64,000 bases of DNA from Pedobacter jejuensis (GTDB taxonomy: Bacteria; Bacteroidota; Bacteroidia; Sphingobacteriales; Sphingobacteriaceae): positions 124,001-188,000 of the forward strand of contig NZ_RBEE01000002.1 of the NCBI RefSeq assembly GCF_003725795.1, read 5' to 3'. Position numbers and translations under genes: made by a program. Below, piece after piece: positions 9,946-20,303 of this stretch. Each line of letters opens with the position of its first letter. The stretch's first letter is position 1. The notes beneath the pieces were generated by a model, which saw only the letters and a program-made list of their open reading frames with translations, did not search any database and had not been told where the DNA came from.

Positions 9946-10736
9946 TGAGTGATATTGAAGTATTAGAAGAAAAATTCGTAATTCTTGTTGTAGATGATGA
10001 ACTGGAAATGCTTGAATTTATCGCAGATGACTTAGGAGAGCATTATAGGGTTTTAACTGCAGAAAATGGCGTTCAGGCATTAGAAATTTTAAACCATGAA
10101 ATTGTTCAGCTGGTAATTAGTGATGTTATGATGCCGGAAATGGATGGCTATCAACTCTGTGAAAAGATGAAATCGAGTATGGAGTACAGCCACATTCCAT
10201 TTATCTTGTTAACGGCGAAAAATAGTTTGCAATCTAAAATAGCAGGATTGGAGATGGGCGCTGATGCATATATTGAAAAACCCTTTTCTATCGATTTTTT
10301 AAATGCACAGGTTTCTTCCCTAATTAAAAACAGGAGTAAAATAAAAGCCTACTTCGCAAGTTCTCCACTAATACATATTAAAACAATGGCTTATTCAAAG
10401 GCCGAAGAACTCTTCCTAGAGAAATTGCAAAATCTGATTAACAAACAATTAGATAACCCCGATTTGGATGTAGAACATCTTGCCGACCATATGAATATGA
10501 GCCGGCCTACTTTGTATAGAAAAATTAAATCCATCTCAAACCTAAGTCCCAACGAACTGATAAATATTGCAAGGTTAAAGCGGGCAGCAGAATTATTAAG
10601 CGAAGGCATTTTAAAAATATATGAAATTTCTGAACAGGTTGGTTACAGTTCTCAAAACCACTTTGGCAGAAACTTTTCTAAACAATTTGGGATGTCGCCA
10701 ACTGAATACATTCAATCTAAAACGTTAAAGAAATAA
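9930..10736 (+). CDS. PUL response regulator, receiver plus AraC HTH (C-terminal part of a split HTCS)
   Basis: A 268-residue protein: receiver domain at 15-130 with acidic pair Asp22/Asp23, phospho-acceptor Asp65 (ISDVMMPEMDG) and Lys118 (EKPFS), then an AraC-type HTH at about 160-265. It would bind DNA upstream of the PUL genes when phosphorylated. Two starts are possible: ATG at 9930, or ATG at 9945, which overlaps the kinase stop (TAATG) and suits translational coupling. A single -1 shift on the A6 run at 9933-9938 would fuse it to the kinase, giving about 1318 residues, the normal HTCS length. Confidence 0.92.
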   Translation: MEKTIMSDIEVLEEKFVILVVDDELEMLEFIADDLGEHYRVLTAENGVQALEILNHEIVQLVISDVMMPEMDGYQLCEKMKSSMEYSHIPFILLTAKNSLQSKIAGLEMGADAYIEKPFSIDFLNAQVSSLIKNRSKIKAYFASSPLIHIKTMAYSKAEELFLEKLQNLINKQLDNPDLDVEHLADHMNMSRPTLYRKIKSISNLSPNELINIARLKRAAELLSEGILKIYEISEQVGYSSQNHFGRNFSKQFGMSPTEYIQSKTLKK

Positions 10737-11295
10737 GCTTAAGCTAATATTAATTTGTCCTATAACAAATGAGTTATAATTCGTTATCCATTTAACTGCA
10801 TATCTTCTACTTGTAAACTTGAGTTCGATTCTTAATTATCCGTCACATTATTAATAAGCTTGTTTTTTTTAGTTTGCGTCACCCTGAATTCATTTCAGGG
10901 TCTTTTATGCAAGAAAGATGCTGAAGTAAATTCAGCAGGACGTCTCGTAAAAGCAATACGGCGATGAAACAGTAAAATATTAAGTTTAAGAATTGAAATC
11001 AGGTATAAATTCTTTTGAACCACCTGAAGTGAGAAAAAATATACATTTTCCAATTAAATTTTGATACTATTTGACGACAAATTGAAACAATTTGGTAAAT
11101 GGAGATGCTGTAGATAACTCTACCTTGTAAACAGATTTTCAGCAAGTTAATGAGGCTGCTTATTCTACCAAACTAAGAAACAATAAAACCCTAATAGTTC
11201 AAGTATCCCAAATCTGATTTTAGATTAATTATTACGTTTCCCTTTTCAAACTGCGATTCGTAATCTTTCATCCTAATCAAATTTAACCTAACCAA
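10737..11295. other. Intergenic region before susC
   Basis: This 559-bp gap separates the regulator from susC. Its first half holds a MITE-like repeat (about 10815-11000). The remaining 300 bp is AT-rich and should contain the susC promoter and the regulator binding site, but I cannot identify either by eye. No convincing ORF or RNA gene is present. Confidence 0.6.
10815..11000 (+). repeat. MITE-like element, copy A1
   Basis: The left end (ACTTGAGTTCGATTCTTAA at about 10817-10835) is the inverse complement of the right end seen in copies A3 and A4 (TTAAGAATCGAACTCAAGT). The right end here is a diverged version (about 15 of 19). Inside are the palindromes CACCCTGAATT...CAGGGT and TGCTGAA...TTCAGCA, followed by GACGTCTCGTAAAAGCAATAC. 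Further copies lie at 26.3, 26.8 and 52.3 kb. No coding capacity. Confidence 0.75.
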
Positions 11296-14200
11296 ATGTA
11301 TATGAAAAAAAAGCTACCCATCGGGATTGCCAATGCAATTCGAAGGTCGAGATGGCTCCTTGCAGCATTTATCATCGCCGGCCAACCCTCTTTTGCACGT
11401 ATTTATAAAGAAACAAATCCACCCAAAGAATTTTCTTTAGCCATTCCAATTACCGGTAAAGTAACTGATTCGAAAGGATTGCCAATTCCTGGTGTTATTG
11501 TTAGTGAAAAAGAAACATCCAACCGCACCGTAACTGATGAGAATGGTTTATACAAGCTCGAAGTAAGTAGCCCATCTTCAGTGCTTGTATTTGCTTTCAT
11601 TGGCTTTAATAATCAGGAAGTAAAAGCAGGAGATAAAAGGCAGATAAACATTACACTTGCCGATGATGTTCGCTCTCTAAATGATGTAATTGTTGTGGGT
11701 TACGGCACACTTCGCGAAAAAGAAGTGAGTAGTGCCATTACCCATTTAGGTGCAAAAGATTTACTTTCGGTAGGTGGTAATGGTGCTTTAATGTCGTTAC
11801 AAGGCAAAGTTGCGGGTTTAAGTGTGGTAAATACAGCAACCGGCGACCCAAATTCTTCACCTAGTATTCAACTACGTGGTGTATCATCTAGAAACGCAGG
11901 TTTAGGTCCGCTGTACATTGTAGATGGAATTCCGGGAGGAAATATAGACAACATCAACCAGAATGATATCGCTTCCATAGATATTTTGAAAGGTGGAGCA
12001 GCATCAGCCATTTATGGTACTCGAGGCAGCAATGGTGTTATTTTAATTACCACGAAAAAAGGTTCCTCTCAAGCTCAAATGAATTACAATAATTATTTCT
12101 CTTTTGATGTTCCTACAAACAAAGTCAATATTCTTTCGGCCGATGATTTTATCGCGAATAAAAGAGGTTTTGATTATGGTGCACGAACAGACTGGCAAGA
12201 TGAAATCACCAAAAAGTATGCTTTTTCTCAACGTCATAATCTATCAGCATCAGGCGGTAGCGCCCGCACAAATTATTACATCTCAGGCGATTATAGAAAT
12301 GCTGAAGGTATTGATGTTCGCTCCTCAAAAACTGAGTACGGTGCAAGGGTAAATGTTACCCACACGCCAGAAAATAATTTATACACCTTGGCTTTAAATA
12401 TTGCGCCACGTTATTTGAAAAGCAATAATGCAGATTACGGTGGTTTTGCTCAAGCTTTAACGCTAAATCCAACGCAGCCAATATTAAATCAAACCAATGG
12501 CAACCTTTACTACTACACCACAAATGGTATTACAAATCCATACAATCCTGTTGAAGAGGTAAATACCGTTTTAAGCGGTACGGAAGGAAAATATCTGGAT
12601 TGGAATGGTTCATTTAAACTTAACATTATCAAAGATTGGAGTACCCAGTTAATGGTAAGTCAATCGAATACCAGTTTTTTAAGTTTTTATTTCCGACCAT
12701 CAACCAATACAAATGCTATTGCCTCTAATGGTGGTCGCAACTCGGCTTCTAGAATCTACTCAAACAATGATACCAAAAACTTAGAGTGGACAACCAATTA
12801 TGCACTTGACATAAAAAAGCATTCGTTTAAATTATTAGGCGGATATTCTTACGCCTATTTTAACAATCAAGGTCTTTCTGGTTCTAATTCGCAATTTCCA
12901 ACTGATGTTTTTACTTATAATAATTTAGGAGCGGGTTTATATAATCTTGTTGCAGGGCAAAATAATGTAGGCAGTTATCAAAACGATTCCAGACTAATTG
13001 CACTTTTCGGCAGGTTAAATTATAGCTTTAATGATGAAGTATTCGTATCTGCAAGTTTAAGACGTGAAGGTTCTTCAAAGTTCGGGCAAGATAACAAGTG
13101 GGGTAATTTTCCTGCTATATCAGCCGCCTGGGATTTAAGTCAGCAACCCGTAATTAAATCTTTAAGCTGGATTAATAACCTAAAAATAAGAGCTGATTAT
13201 GGTGTAACGGGTAATCAGGATTTTGGCAACTATTTATCTTTAGATACCTACACAGGTTATGGCTATTACTTATACAATGGCACTTATTATCAGGTTTATG
13301 GTCCAAGCCAAAATACCAATTACGATTTAAGATGGGAAACTGCTGCCAATTACAACTTTGGTTTAGACTTCTCTTTATTTAGTAACCGATTAAGCGGAAG
13401 CATTAATTATTACATAAGACAAAACAAAGATTTACTAGGTTATTACAATGTACCAATTCCGCCAAATGTACAAGGTTCTATCTATGCAAATGTTGGTTCT
13501 ATGCAAAACTCAGGCATCGAATTGCAGCTTTCTGGTACGCCAATAAAGACAGATAATTTCAGCTACGAAATATCGCTTGCCGGAGCAACTTTAGAGAACA
13601 AATTTGTTTCGTTTTCAAACGATACTTATAAAGGGCAAACATTTTTAGATGTAGTAGGTTTACCTGCTCCAGGCAGCCCGGGAACCATACAGCGATTGGA
13701 AGAAGGCCGTAGAATTGGTAGTTTTTACATGTTAAAATCTGCCGGGTATGATACATTTGGACGCTTGCTGGTATATAATAAAGCAGGCGATATTATAGCG
13801 GCCAACACATCAAAAAATGAAGATAAGCAATACGTTGGCAATGGACTTCCAAAATTTACACTGAGTTTAGGTAATACATTTCGTTATAAAAACTTTGATG
13901 CTTCTGTATTTTTAAGAGGTGCTTTTGGTTACAGCATATTTAATACAAATGCATTCTACATCGGTACTCCGGCTACAACAACCGGTACAAACGTACTTCA
14001 ATCAGCTTACGATGGTGGCAAATATTCTAAACTTACCAATGGCAGCACACTCGCATCTGCTTCAGATTATTTTCTTGAAAAAGGAGATTACTTGAAAATT
14101 GACAATGTTAGTTTCGGTTACACCTTCACTGCAAAATCAAAATATGTTAAATCGGTAAGAGCATTTGTAACCGGAAGAAACCTTTACACTTTCACTAAAT

Positions 14201-14319
14201 ATACAGGTGGCGACCCGGAAGCTACATCTATTAATGGGCTGTATCCTGGTGCAAGTAGTTCTTTAAACTACTATCCATCAACCATGCAATTACTTGGTGG
14301 TTTGCAGGTGAGTTTTTAA
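11296..14319 (+). CDS. SusC-like TonB-dependent outer-membrane transporter
   Basis: A 1007-residue outer-membrane protein. After the signal peptide it has a carboxypeptidase-regulatory-like domain at about 50-125 (GKVTDSKGLPIPGVIV), a TonB box-like VIVVGYG near 135, a plug domain with LQGKVAGLSV and IYGTRGSNGVILITT, and a 22-strand barrel ending in an aromatic residue (QVSF). It imports oligosaccharides released at the surface, using TonB energy, with SusD as the lid. ATG at 11302 is an alternative start two codons in. It is the first gene of the right arm; susD follows after 16 bp. Confidence 0.95.
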   Translation: MYMKKKLPIGIANAIRRSRWLLAAFIIAGQPSFARIYKETNPPKEFSLAIPITGKVTDSKGLPIPGVIVSEKETSNRTVTDENGLYKLEVSSPSSVLVFAFIGFNNQEVKAGDKRQINITLADDVRSLNDVIVVGYGTLREKEVSSAITHLGAKDLLSVGGNGALMSLQGKVAGLSVVNTATGDPNSSPSIQLRGVSSRNAGLGPLYIVDGIPGGNIDNINQNDIASIDILKGGAASAIYGTRGSNGVILITTKKGSSQAQMNYNNYFSFDVPTNKVNILSADDFIANKRGFDYGARTDWQDEITKKYAFSQRHNLSASGGSARTNYYISGDYRNAEGIDVRSSKTEYGARVNVTHTPENNLYTLALNIAPRYLKSNNADYGGFAQALTLNPTQPILNQTNGNLYYYTTNGITNPYNPVEEVNTVLSGTEGKYLDWNGSFKLNIIKDWSTQLMVSQSNTSFLSFYFRPSTNTNAIASNGGRNSASRIYSNNDTKNLEWTTNYALDIKKHSFKLLGGYSYAYFNNQGLSGSNSQFPTDVFTYNNLGAGLYNLVAGQNNVGSYQNDSRLIALFGRLNYSFNDEVFVSASLRREGSSKFGQDNKWGNFPAISAAWDLSQQPVIKSLSWINNLKIRADYGVTGNQDFGNYLSLDTYTGYGYYLYNGTYYQVYGPSQNTNYDLRWETAANYNFGLDFSLFSNRLSGSINYYIRQNKDLLGYYNVPIPPNVQGSIYANVGSMQNSGIELQLSGTPIKTDNFSYEISLAGATLENKFVSFSNDTYKGQTFLDVVGLPAPGSPGTIQRLEEGRRIGSFYMLKSAGYDTFGRLLVYNKAGDIIAANTSKNEDKQYVGNGLPKFTLSLGNTFRYKNFDASVFLRGAFGYSIFNTNAFYIGTPATTTGTNVLQSAYDGGKYSKLTNGSTLASASDYFLEKGDYLKIDNVSFGYTFTAKSKYVKSVRAFVTGRNLYTFTKYTGGDPEATSINGLYPGASSSLNYYPSTMQLLGGLQVSF

Positions 14320-14335
14320 TTTAAAAAATATCAAA

Positions 14336-16054
14336 ATGAAATTTACTCAGACACATAAAAATATACTGGTAATAAGCATCCTAGTTGGAGGTTTATCACT
14401 AGGGAGTTGTACAAAACTCGAAGAGAAACCTTATGATATCATCACATCAAAAAATTTCCTTCAAACAAAGGATGATGTGATACGAGATTTCCTCAGACCA
14501 TTTGAACATGGTTACTACACCATTCAAAGCACTTATGCACCACAAGAAAATTCATCGGATGAACTGATGACGCCAAACAGACAGGGAGATTGGTTTGATG
14601 GCGGTATTTTTCAACGTATGCACAACCATACCTGGACAAAAACTGATGATTACACCAGCAATATGTGGAATGATTTATATCAGGGAATTGCATTGGCAAC
14701 AAACTCTATTGAAGATATTGAGGCGATTACAGACCTTGGCAAATTTAATATGACTGCCGCAGAGCAAGCTGATTTTATCGCTGAACTTAAAACTTTAAGG
14801 GCATGGTTTTACATTCGATTATTAGATACTTACAGAAATATTGAAATCATCACCAAAGTTAAAGGAGAAAATAAAGGTAAAGAGCAATCTACCCCGCAAG
14901 AAACTTTTAATTTTATAGAAAGTGAACTTTTACAAGCCGTTCCAAACTTACCAACCAACACCGCACTTGGTGCAAACGGCCTTGGCAGATGGACAAAAGG
15001 TGCTGCCATGTCTTTATTATCAAGACTTTATTTAAATGCAAAGGTGTACACCGGTCAGGATAAGTTTGCACAATGTGCCACAGTTTGCCAGGATATTATT
15101 GATGGAAAATATGGCACTTACAATATCGAAAGTAGATGGGATGCGCCATTTGATTATAACAATGGTACATCAACAGAAAACTTGTTTGCTTTTCCATCAT
15201 CATTCGGATACACACATTGGCAATATACAAGTGGCATGTATTTCTGGAGCTTTCCGGTAAACACACCTCAATATTTTGGCTTTACGGATTTTGGAAACAT
15301 GAATCCAAAATTTTCGCTTCAACCCGGAAGAGACATTAATGATGTTGAGTTAACAACCGCATTGGGCAAGCCATTTGTTAAGTTTCAGAAATATGCGGAT
15401 GATGTACGATTAAAAAAATATAAAAATTTAGGTGGAAGTAAACGCGAAGGAATGTTTTTATTTAGATACTTACCCTATAGAAATGCAAGTGGAAACACTG
15501 TAAACGTTGAAGGTACAAAAGGCTACACATTATATATTAGAGATGCAGTTGGTTATTTTTTAAACACGCCTCCCGGAGTTGCTCCTGCTGATAAAGAATC
15601 GAATATGAACCATGCAGATCAAAATTCCGGTATCCCATCAGTAAAATATCCATGGTATCCATCTGATGATGCGAATAAAATCGCTTCAAACTATGCTGAA
15701 ATTCGTTTGGCAGAAATTTATTATGCACTTGCAGAATGTAAATATAGGGCTGGAGATAAAGCCGGAGCTAGTGTTTTGTTAAACCGGGTTCGCTCTCGGT
15801 ACTACCCTGCTGGCTCACCAAGTTTGTACAAAACAGATGGAAGCAGCTTAACCGACCAGGAAATGCTTGATGAATGGGGACGTGAATTTTTAACCGAAGG
15901 ACGTAGAAGAACAGACTTGATTCGTTGGGGAGTTTTTACAAAAGGAATTTGGTGGGATAAACAGCCCGATGCAGATAATCATACTGAAATTTTTCCTATC
16001 GGTGAAAACGTTTTAAACATAAATCCTCAGTTAAAACAAAATCCTGGATATTAA
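14336..16054 (+). CDS. SusD/RagB-family glycan-binding lipoprotein
   Basis: A 572-residue surface lipoprotein with lipobox LGSC (Cys at about 25). It has the typical SusD start (EEKPYDIITSKNFLQTKDDV), the TPR-bearing region with LRAWFYIRLLDTY, and the standard ending with NVLNINPQLKQNPGY. The segment GREFLTEGRRRTDLIRWG is also diagnostic of the family. It captures glycan at the surface and forms a lidded complex with the SusC encoded 16 bp upstream. The next lipoprotein gene follows after 24 bp, so all three are probably cotranscribed. Confidence 0.95.
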   Translation: MKFTQTHKNILVISILVGGLSLGSCTKLEEKPYDIITSKNFLQTKDDVIRDFLRPFEHGYYTIQSTYAPQENSSDELMTPNRQGDWFDGGIFQRMHNHTWTKTDDYTSNMWNDLYQGIALATNSIEDIEAITDLGKFNMTAAEQADFIAELKTLRAWFYIRLLDTYRNIEIITKVKGENKGKEQSTPQETFNFIESELLQAVPNLPTNTALGANGLGRWTKGAAMSLLSRLYLNAKVYTGQDKFAQCATVCQDIIDGKYGTYNIESRWDAPFDYNNGTSTENLFAFPSSFGYTHWQYTSGMYFWSFPVNTPQYFGFTDFGNMNPKFSLQPGRDINDVELTTALGKPFVKFQKYADDVRLKKYKNLGGSKREGMFLFRYLPYRNASGNTVNVEGTKGYTLYIRDAVGYFLNTPPGVAPADKESNMNHADQNSGIPSVKYPWYPSDDANKIASNYAEIRLAEIYYALAECKYRAGDKAGASVLLNRVRSRYYPAGSPSLYKTDGSSLTDQEMLDEWGREFLTEGRRRTDLIRWGVFTKGIWWDKQPDADNHTEIFPIGENVLNINPQLKQNPGY

Positions 16055-16078
16055 TTAAACAAGCTAGCATTTTAAAAA

Positions 16079-16540
16079 ATGAAAACAACAAGTATAAAAT
16101 ATAACCCTAGCAAGCTGTATGTGATGTACAGTTTGCTATTAATTGGTGCAAGCATTTTACTCTCTTCTTGCAAAAAAGAACTAAAAGCATCAGATCCTTT
16201 ACCGCTAATTTATTCGAATGTTTATATCATTGGTGATGCAAGTCCGGCTTTGTGGAATATTGATGCTGCTATCAAAATGACGGTCAATCCAGCAAACAAG
16301 ACACAATTTACTTGGACAGGACCACTAACCGCAGGTGAAATTAAATTTGCCACTCAAAAAAGTTTTTCATCTGATTTTTTCGTAGCAGCAACCGCAAGTC
16401 AGAGTGTTTCGAACAATAAAGCACAAATTGCCTTAAGTGGAAACCCTGATATTAAATGGAAACTTAGTGCTGCAGAAGCGGGTACTTATCAAATCACTGT
16501 TGATATGAATGCTGTTACCGTAACGTTCAAAAAACAATAA
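16079..16540 (+). CDS. SusE/SusF-like surface glycan-binding lipoprotein
   Basis: A 153-residue lipoprotein (lipobox LSSC, Cys at about 31) with one beta-sandwich domain. NVYIIGDASPALWNIDAAIKM and the WTGPLTAGEIKFAT stretch resemble the C-terminal starch-binding-like domains of SusE and SusF. A full SusE/F has two to three such domains; this has one. It probably adds glycan binding at the surface next to SusC/D. A rho-independent terminator follows, so it ends the susCD transcript, at least partly. Confidence 0.8.
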   Translation: MKTTSIKYNPSKLYVMYSLLLIGASILLSSCKKELKASDPLPLIYSNVYIIGDASPALWNIDAAIKMTVNPANKTQFTWTGPLTAGEIKFATQKSFSSDFFVAATASQSVSNNKAQIALSGNPDIKWKLSAAEAGTYQITVDMNAVTVTFKKQ

Positions 16541-16574
16541 TAAATAAGTTTTACGCTCATTATTAATTACAAAA

Positions 16575-16607
16575 AAGCTTTTTAAGGTAACTTAAAAGGC
16601 TTTTTTT
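16575..16607 (+). terminator. Terminator after the SusE/F-like gene
   Basis: Stem AAGCTTTTTAAG / CTTAAAAGGCTT with loop GTAA (one G-U pair), followed by a run of seven T. It would end or attenuate the susCD transcript before the enzyme genes. Confidence 0.8.
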
Positions 16608-16744
16608 ATGCTTATAGCTTTAGCGAAACCATTAATCCGAGCATAAGCTAAATTCCTTAAGTAAACGATTTCTTAAATAATAATCGTATAAATAACGTTT
16701 ATTATAGTAAAATTTTTATTTTTACTTAAAGATTCTCACCAAAT

Positions 16745-18754
16745 ATGCTTTTTATGAAATCAAAATATACCGCAAATAGTATATTCTTCGCATCGTTATC
16801 CTTAATATTAATCGGCCTATCTCCTATTAATCTAAAAGCACAAACCACTAAAACCATAAAAATTAACATCGATAATTCAATTGCAAAAGTGCAACCGAAT
16901 ATGTGGGGCGTTTTTTTTGAAGACATTAATTTTGGTGCCGATGGTGGAATATATGCTGAGTTAATCAAAAACCGTTCTTTCGAATTTGCTAAACCTTTAA
17001 TGGGTTGGACCATACAACGGGCAAAGGCAAATGAAGGCGAAATTCTGATTGTAAATCGCAAAGAAGCAAATATAGCCAACCCGAGGTATGTGCAAATTAA
17101 TACTGAAAAGGGCAATTTTGGCTTAAGTAATGAAGGCTTTAAAGGCATTGGTGTAAAAAAAGGAGTTCGCTATGATTTCTCTGTAATGTACCGCCAACCA
17201 GTTGCAGCTATAAAACTTCGCTTGCAGTTAATATCATCAGATAATAAAATAATCGGCGAAGGAAGTTTGACGCCCGAAAAATCCGGAAGCGAATGGAACA
17301 AACAAACTGCAAGTTTTACAGCTACCGAAACAGATGCAAAAGCAAGATTTGTAGTATTATTTGATGGAAAAGGAAAAATTGATTTAGATATGATTTCCTT
17401 GTTCCCGGGTGATACCTGGAAAAATAGACCACAAGGTTTAAGGAAAGATATGGTTAAGATTTTGGCTGATATGAAACCGGGGTTTATTCGTTTTCCGGGT
17501 GGCTGTATTGTAGAAGGAACTGACCTTGCAAACCGCTATCAATGGAAAAAAACCATTGGCCCAATTGAAGAAAGACAGCTCTTGATGAACCGCTGGAATG
17601 TAGAATTTGCGCATCGCCCGGCATCAGATTATTACCAAAGCTTTGGATTAGGCTTTTTCGAATATTTTCAGCTTGCAGAAGATATTGGTTCTGATGCACT
17701 ACCTATTTTAAATTGCGGAATGGCATGCCAATTTAATACTGGTGAAGTTGTTGCTTTGGATGAATTGGATCCTTATGTTCAGGATGCTTTAGATTTAATT
17801 GAATTTGCCAATGGCGATACGAACACGACTTGGGGTAAAAAGAGAGCAGAATTAGGGCACCCAAAACCATTTAATTTAAAAATGATGGGTGTTGGAAATG
17901 AAAACTGGGGACCACAATACCTGGAGCGGTTAGCCATTTTTACCAAAGCGATAAAAGCAAAGTATCCGGATTTTAAAATTATAAACAGCTCTGGTACCGA
18001 CCCAGAAGGAGAAAGATTTAATGCGTTAAATACGTCATTACGCAGTACAAACGCAGATTTTATCGACGAACATTATTATCGCCCTGCAGATTGGTTTTTG
18101 AAAAATGCTGGTAGATATGATAACTACCCAAGAAATGATACGAAAGTATTTGTTGGTGAATATGCCGTACACGCGGATAAAAGCTTAACAGGTAGCAGCA
18201 AAAATAATTGGGAAAGTGCTTTGGCTTCTGCATCGTTAATGACAGGGCTTGAAAGAAATGCGGATGTTGTACAAATGGCATCTTACGCTCCACTTTTTGC
18301 CCATATCGATGCCTGGCAATGGGCTCCTGATATGATTTGGGTTGATAATTTAAATTGCTATGGCACACCAGATTATTATGTTCAAAAACTTTTCTCCACA
18401 AATAAAGGCACCGATGTTATCGCTGCAAAATTGGATGGTAAAAATATCATCGGGCAAGATGGCTTATATGCATCAGCAGTTGGCGACAACATAAGTAAAG
18501 AAGTTATTATTAAAATATCGAATACAACCAACAAAGCTCAAAACATAAACTTCGATTTAGAAGGTAAAAAGAGCTTAAAAAGCAAAGGATATGTTGATGA
18601 ATTGGCTAGTGAAAATTTAAATCAGCTAAACTCATTCGAAAATCCTAACGCTGTAAGTCCTAAACGAAATGCTATTGTTGTAAAAAACAAAAAATTGGCT
18701 ATCACTTTAAAGCCATACTCTTTTAACGTTATCACAATTCCATTTACCAAATAA
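16745..18754 (+). CDS. GH51 alpha-L-arabinofuranosidase with CBM-like insert
   Basis: A 669-residue secreted enzyme. The signal peptide ends near AQTT, and ATG at 16754 is a good alternative start. An N-terminal GH51 strand segment ([20 protein letters not shown]) is followed by a carbohydrate-binding-like insert (about 85-225), then the TIM barrel and a C-terminal beta domain. Acid/base Glu386 is in GVGNENWG and nucleophile Glu472 is in FVGEYA. It hydrolyses terminal alpha-L-arabinofuranosyl groups. It lies 204 bp after the SusE/F-like gene behind a terminator, so it may have its own promoter, and 7 bp before the second GH51. Confidence 0.93.
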   Translation: MLFMKSKYTANSIFFASLSLILIGLSPINLKAQTTKTIKINIDNSIAKVQPNMWGVFFEDINFGADGGIYAELIKNRSFEFAKPLMGWTIQRAKANEGEILIVNRKEANIANPRYVQINTEKGNFGLSNEGFKGIGVKKGVRYDFSVMYRQPVAAIKLRLQLISSDNKIIGEGSLTPEKSGSEWNKQTASFTATETDAKARFVVLFDGKGKIDLDMISLFPGDTWKNRPQGLRKDMVKILADMKPGFIRFPGGCIVEGTDLANRYQWKKTIGPIEERQLLMNRWNVEFAHRPASDYYQSFGLGFFEYFQLAEDIGSDALPILNCGMACQFNTGEVVALDELDPYVQDALDLIEFANGDTNTTWGKKRAELGHPKPFNLKMMGVGNENWGPQYLERLAIFTKAIKAKYPDFKIINSSGTDPEGERFNALNTSLRSTNADFIDEHYYRPADWFLKNAGRYDNYPRNDTKVFVGEYAVHADKSLTGSSKNNWESALASASLMTGLERNADVVQMASYAPLFAHIDAWQWAPDMIWVDNLNCYGTPDYYVQKLFSTNKGTDVIAAKLDGKNIIGQDGLYASAVGDNISKEVIIKISNTTNKAQNINFDLEGKKSLKSKGYVDELASENLNQLNSFENPNAVSPKRNAIVVKNKKLAITLKPYSFNVITIPFTK

Positions 18755-18761
18755 TTGCTTA

Positions 18762-20300
18762 ATGAAAAAACTATCGCTATTCTTTATTGCTCTATGTTTC
18801 ATCAAATTTGTCAATGCCCAAAGTGAGGTAAACCTAAACATTAAACAGGCGGGCGAACAAATCATCAGCAAACACATTTACGGTCATTTTTCTGAGCATT
18901 TGGGTCGGTGTATTTATGATGGTTTTTGGGTTGATGAAAATTCTCCAATCCCTAACAAAGGCCGAATAAGGCTTGATGTTGTTGATGCGCTAAAGAAAAT
19001 AAACATACCAAACCTACGTTGGCCAGGTGGTTGCTTTGCAGATGAATACCATTGGAGAGATGGAATTGGCCCAAGAAACCAACGCCCGAAAATGGTCAAT
19101 ACAAACTGGGGCGGTGTAACGGAAGACAATAGTTTTGGCACACATGAATTTCTGGAGCTCTGCGATATGTTAAACTGCGAACCATACATTGCAGGTAATG
19201 TTGGTAGTGGTACGGTTGAAGAAATGGCAAAATGGGTAGAGTATTTAAACTTTGATGGCGTTAGTCCGATGGCAACCATACGTGCACAAAACGGAAGAGA
19301 AAAGCCCTGGAAAGTTACTTTTTGGGGTGTTGGCAACGAAAGTTGGGGTTGCGGCGGACACATGACGCCTGCTTATTATTCTGATTTATACAAACGATAC
19401 GCTACCTACGCCAGAGATTATGCCGGTGCGCCATTAAAAAGAATAGCTAGTGGTGCCAATGCCGATGATTACAATTGGACAGAAACTTCTATGAAAGCAA
19501 TTGGTTCGAGAATGTGGGGACTTACTTTACATTATTACACCATACCAACCAATAATTGGAAAGCTAAAGGTTCTGCAACGAATTTTGATGAAGAACAATA
19601 TTTCAACACCATGAAAAATTGCTTGAAAATGGAAGAACTGGTAACCAAGCATTCAGCAATAATGGATAAATATGATCCAAATAAAAAAGTAGCCCTTGTT
19701 GTGGATGAATGGGGAATTTGGACCGATGTTGAGCCAGGAACAAACCCGGGATTTTTGTATCAACAAAATAGCCTTCGCGATGCATTAATTGCAGGTACAA
19801 CGCTTAACATTTTCAATAACCATTCAGACCGTGTAAAAATGGCCAACCTGGCGCAAACGGTAAATGTTTTGCAGGCACTTATTCTTACAGAAAAAGATAA
19901 AATGCTCCTCACGCCTACTTACCACATTTTCGATTTATTTAAAGTTCATCAAGATGCAAAATACTTACCCATAACATTTAACAGCCCGGAATATGGCTTT
20001 GGAAATGCTAAAATCCCGGCGCTAAATGTATCTGCTTCTCAGGATTCAACAGGAGCAGTTCATATATCGTTAGTTAATTTAGACCCAAAAAATAAAATTT
20101 CAATTAGTACGGATTTAAACGGACTAAAATGGAAAACCGTAACCGGACAAGTATTAACCTCTGTAAAAATTACAGACATTAACACATTTTCAAATCCTGA
20201 TAAAGTTCATAATGCCAAGTTTACAGGCGCAAAAAAATCTGGTAATCTGTTAAAAATTGATATGCCATCACAATCCGTAGTTGTACTCGAATTAAAATAA
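18762..20300 (+). CDS. GH51 alpha-L-arabinofuranosidase (compact form)
   Basis: A 512-residue protein with signal peptide 1-19. The sequence [20 protein letters not shown] is typical of the classic GH51 arabinofuranosidases. Acid/base Glu193 is in GVGNESWG and nucleophile Glu316 is in VVDEWGIW. The classic form is often cytoplasmic; this one carries a clear signal sequence. With the neighbouring larger GH51 it gives two arabinofuranosidases of different architecture, probably with different linkage or chain-length preferences. It is 7 bp after its neighbour and 3 bp before GH97, so all are in one operon. Confidence 0.95.
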   Translation: MKKLSLFFIALCFIKFVNAQSEVNLNIKQAGEQIISKHIYGHFSEHLGRCIYDGFWVDENSPIPNKGRIRLDVVDALKKINIPNLRWPGGCFADEYHWRDGIGPRNQRPKMVNTNWGGVTEDNSFGTHEFLELCDMLNCEPYIAGNVGSGTVEEMAKWVEYLNFDGVSPMATIRAQNGREKPWKVTFWGVGNESWGCGGHMTPAYYSDLYKRYATYARDYAGAPLKRIASGANADDYNWTETSMKAIGSRMWGLTLHYYTIPTNNWKAKGSATNFDEEQYFNTMKNCLKMEELVTKHSAIMDKYDPNKKVALVVDEWGIWTDVEPGTNPGFLYQQNSLRDALIAGTTLNIFNNHSDRVKMANLAQTVNVLQALILTEKDKMLLTPTYHIFDLFKVHQDAKYLPITFNSPEYGFGNAKIPALNVSASQDSTGAVHISLVNLDPKNKISISTDLNGLKWKTVTGQVLTSVKITDINTFSNPDKVHNAKFTGAKKSGNLLKIDMPSQSVVVLELK

Positions 20301-20303
20301 GAA

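Noticed and set aside
9930..10736. Independent response regulator unrelated to the kinase
   Set aside because: The frame relation, the overlap and the total length fit a split HTCS better, although a true two-gene arrangement is not excluded.
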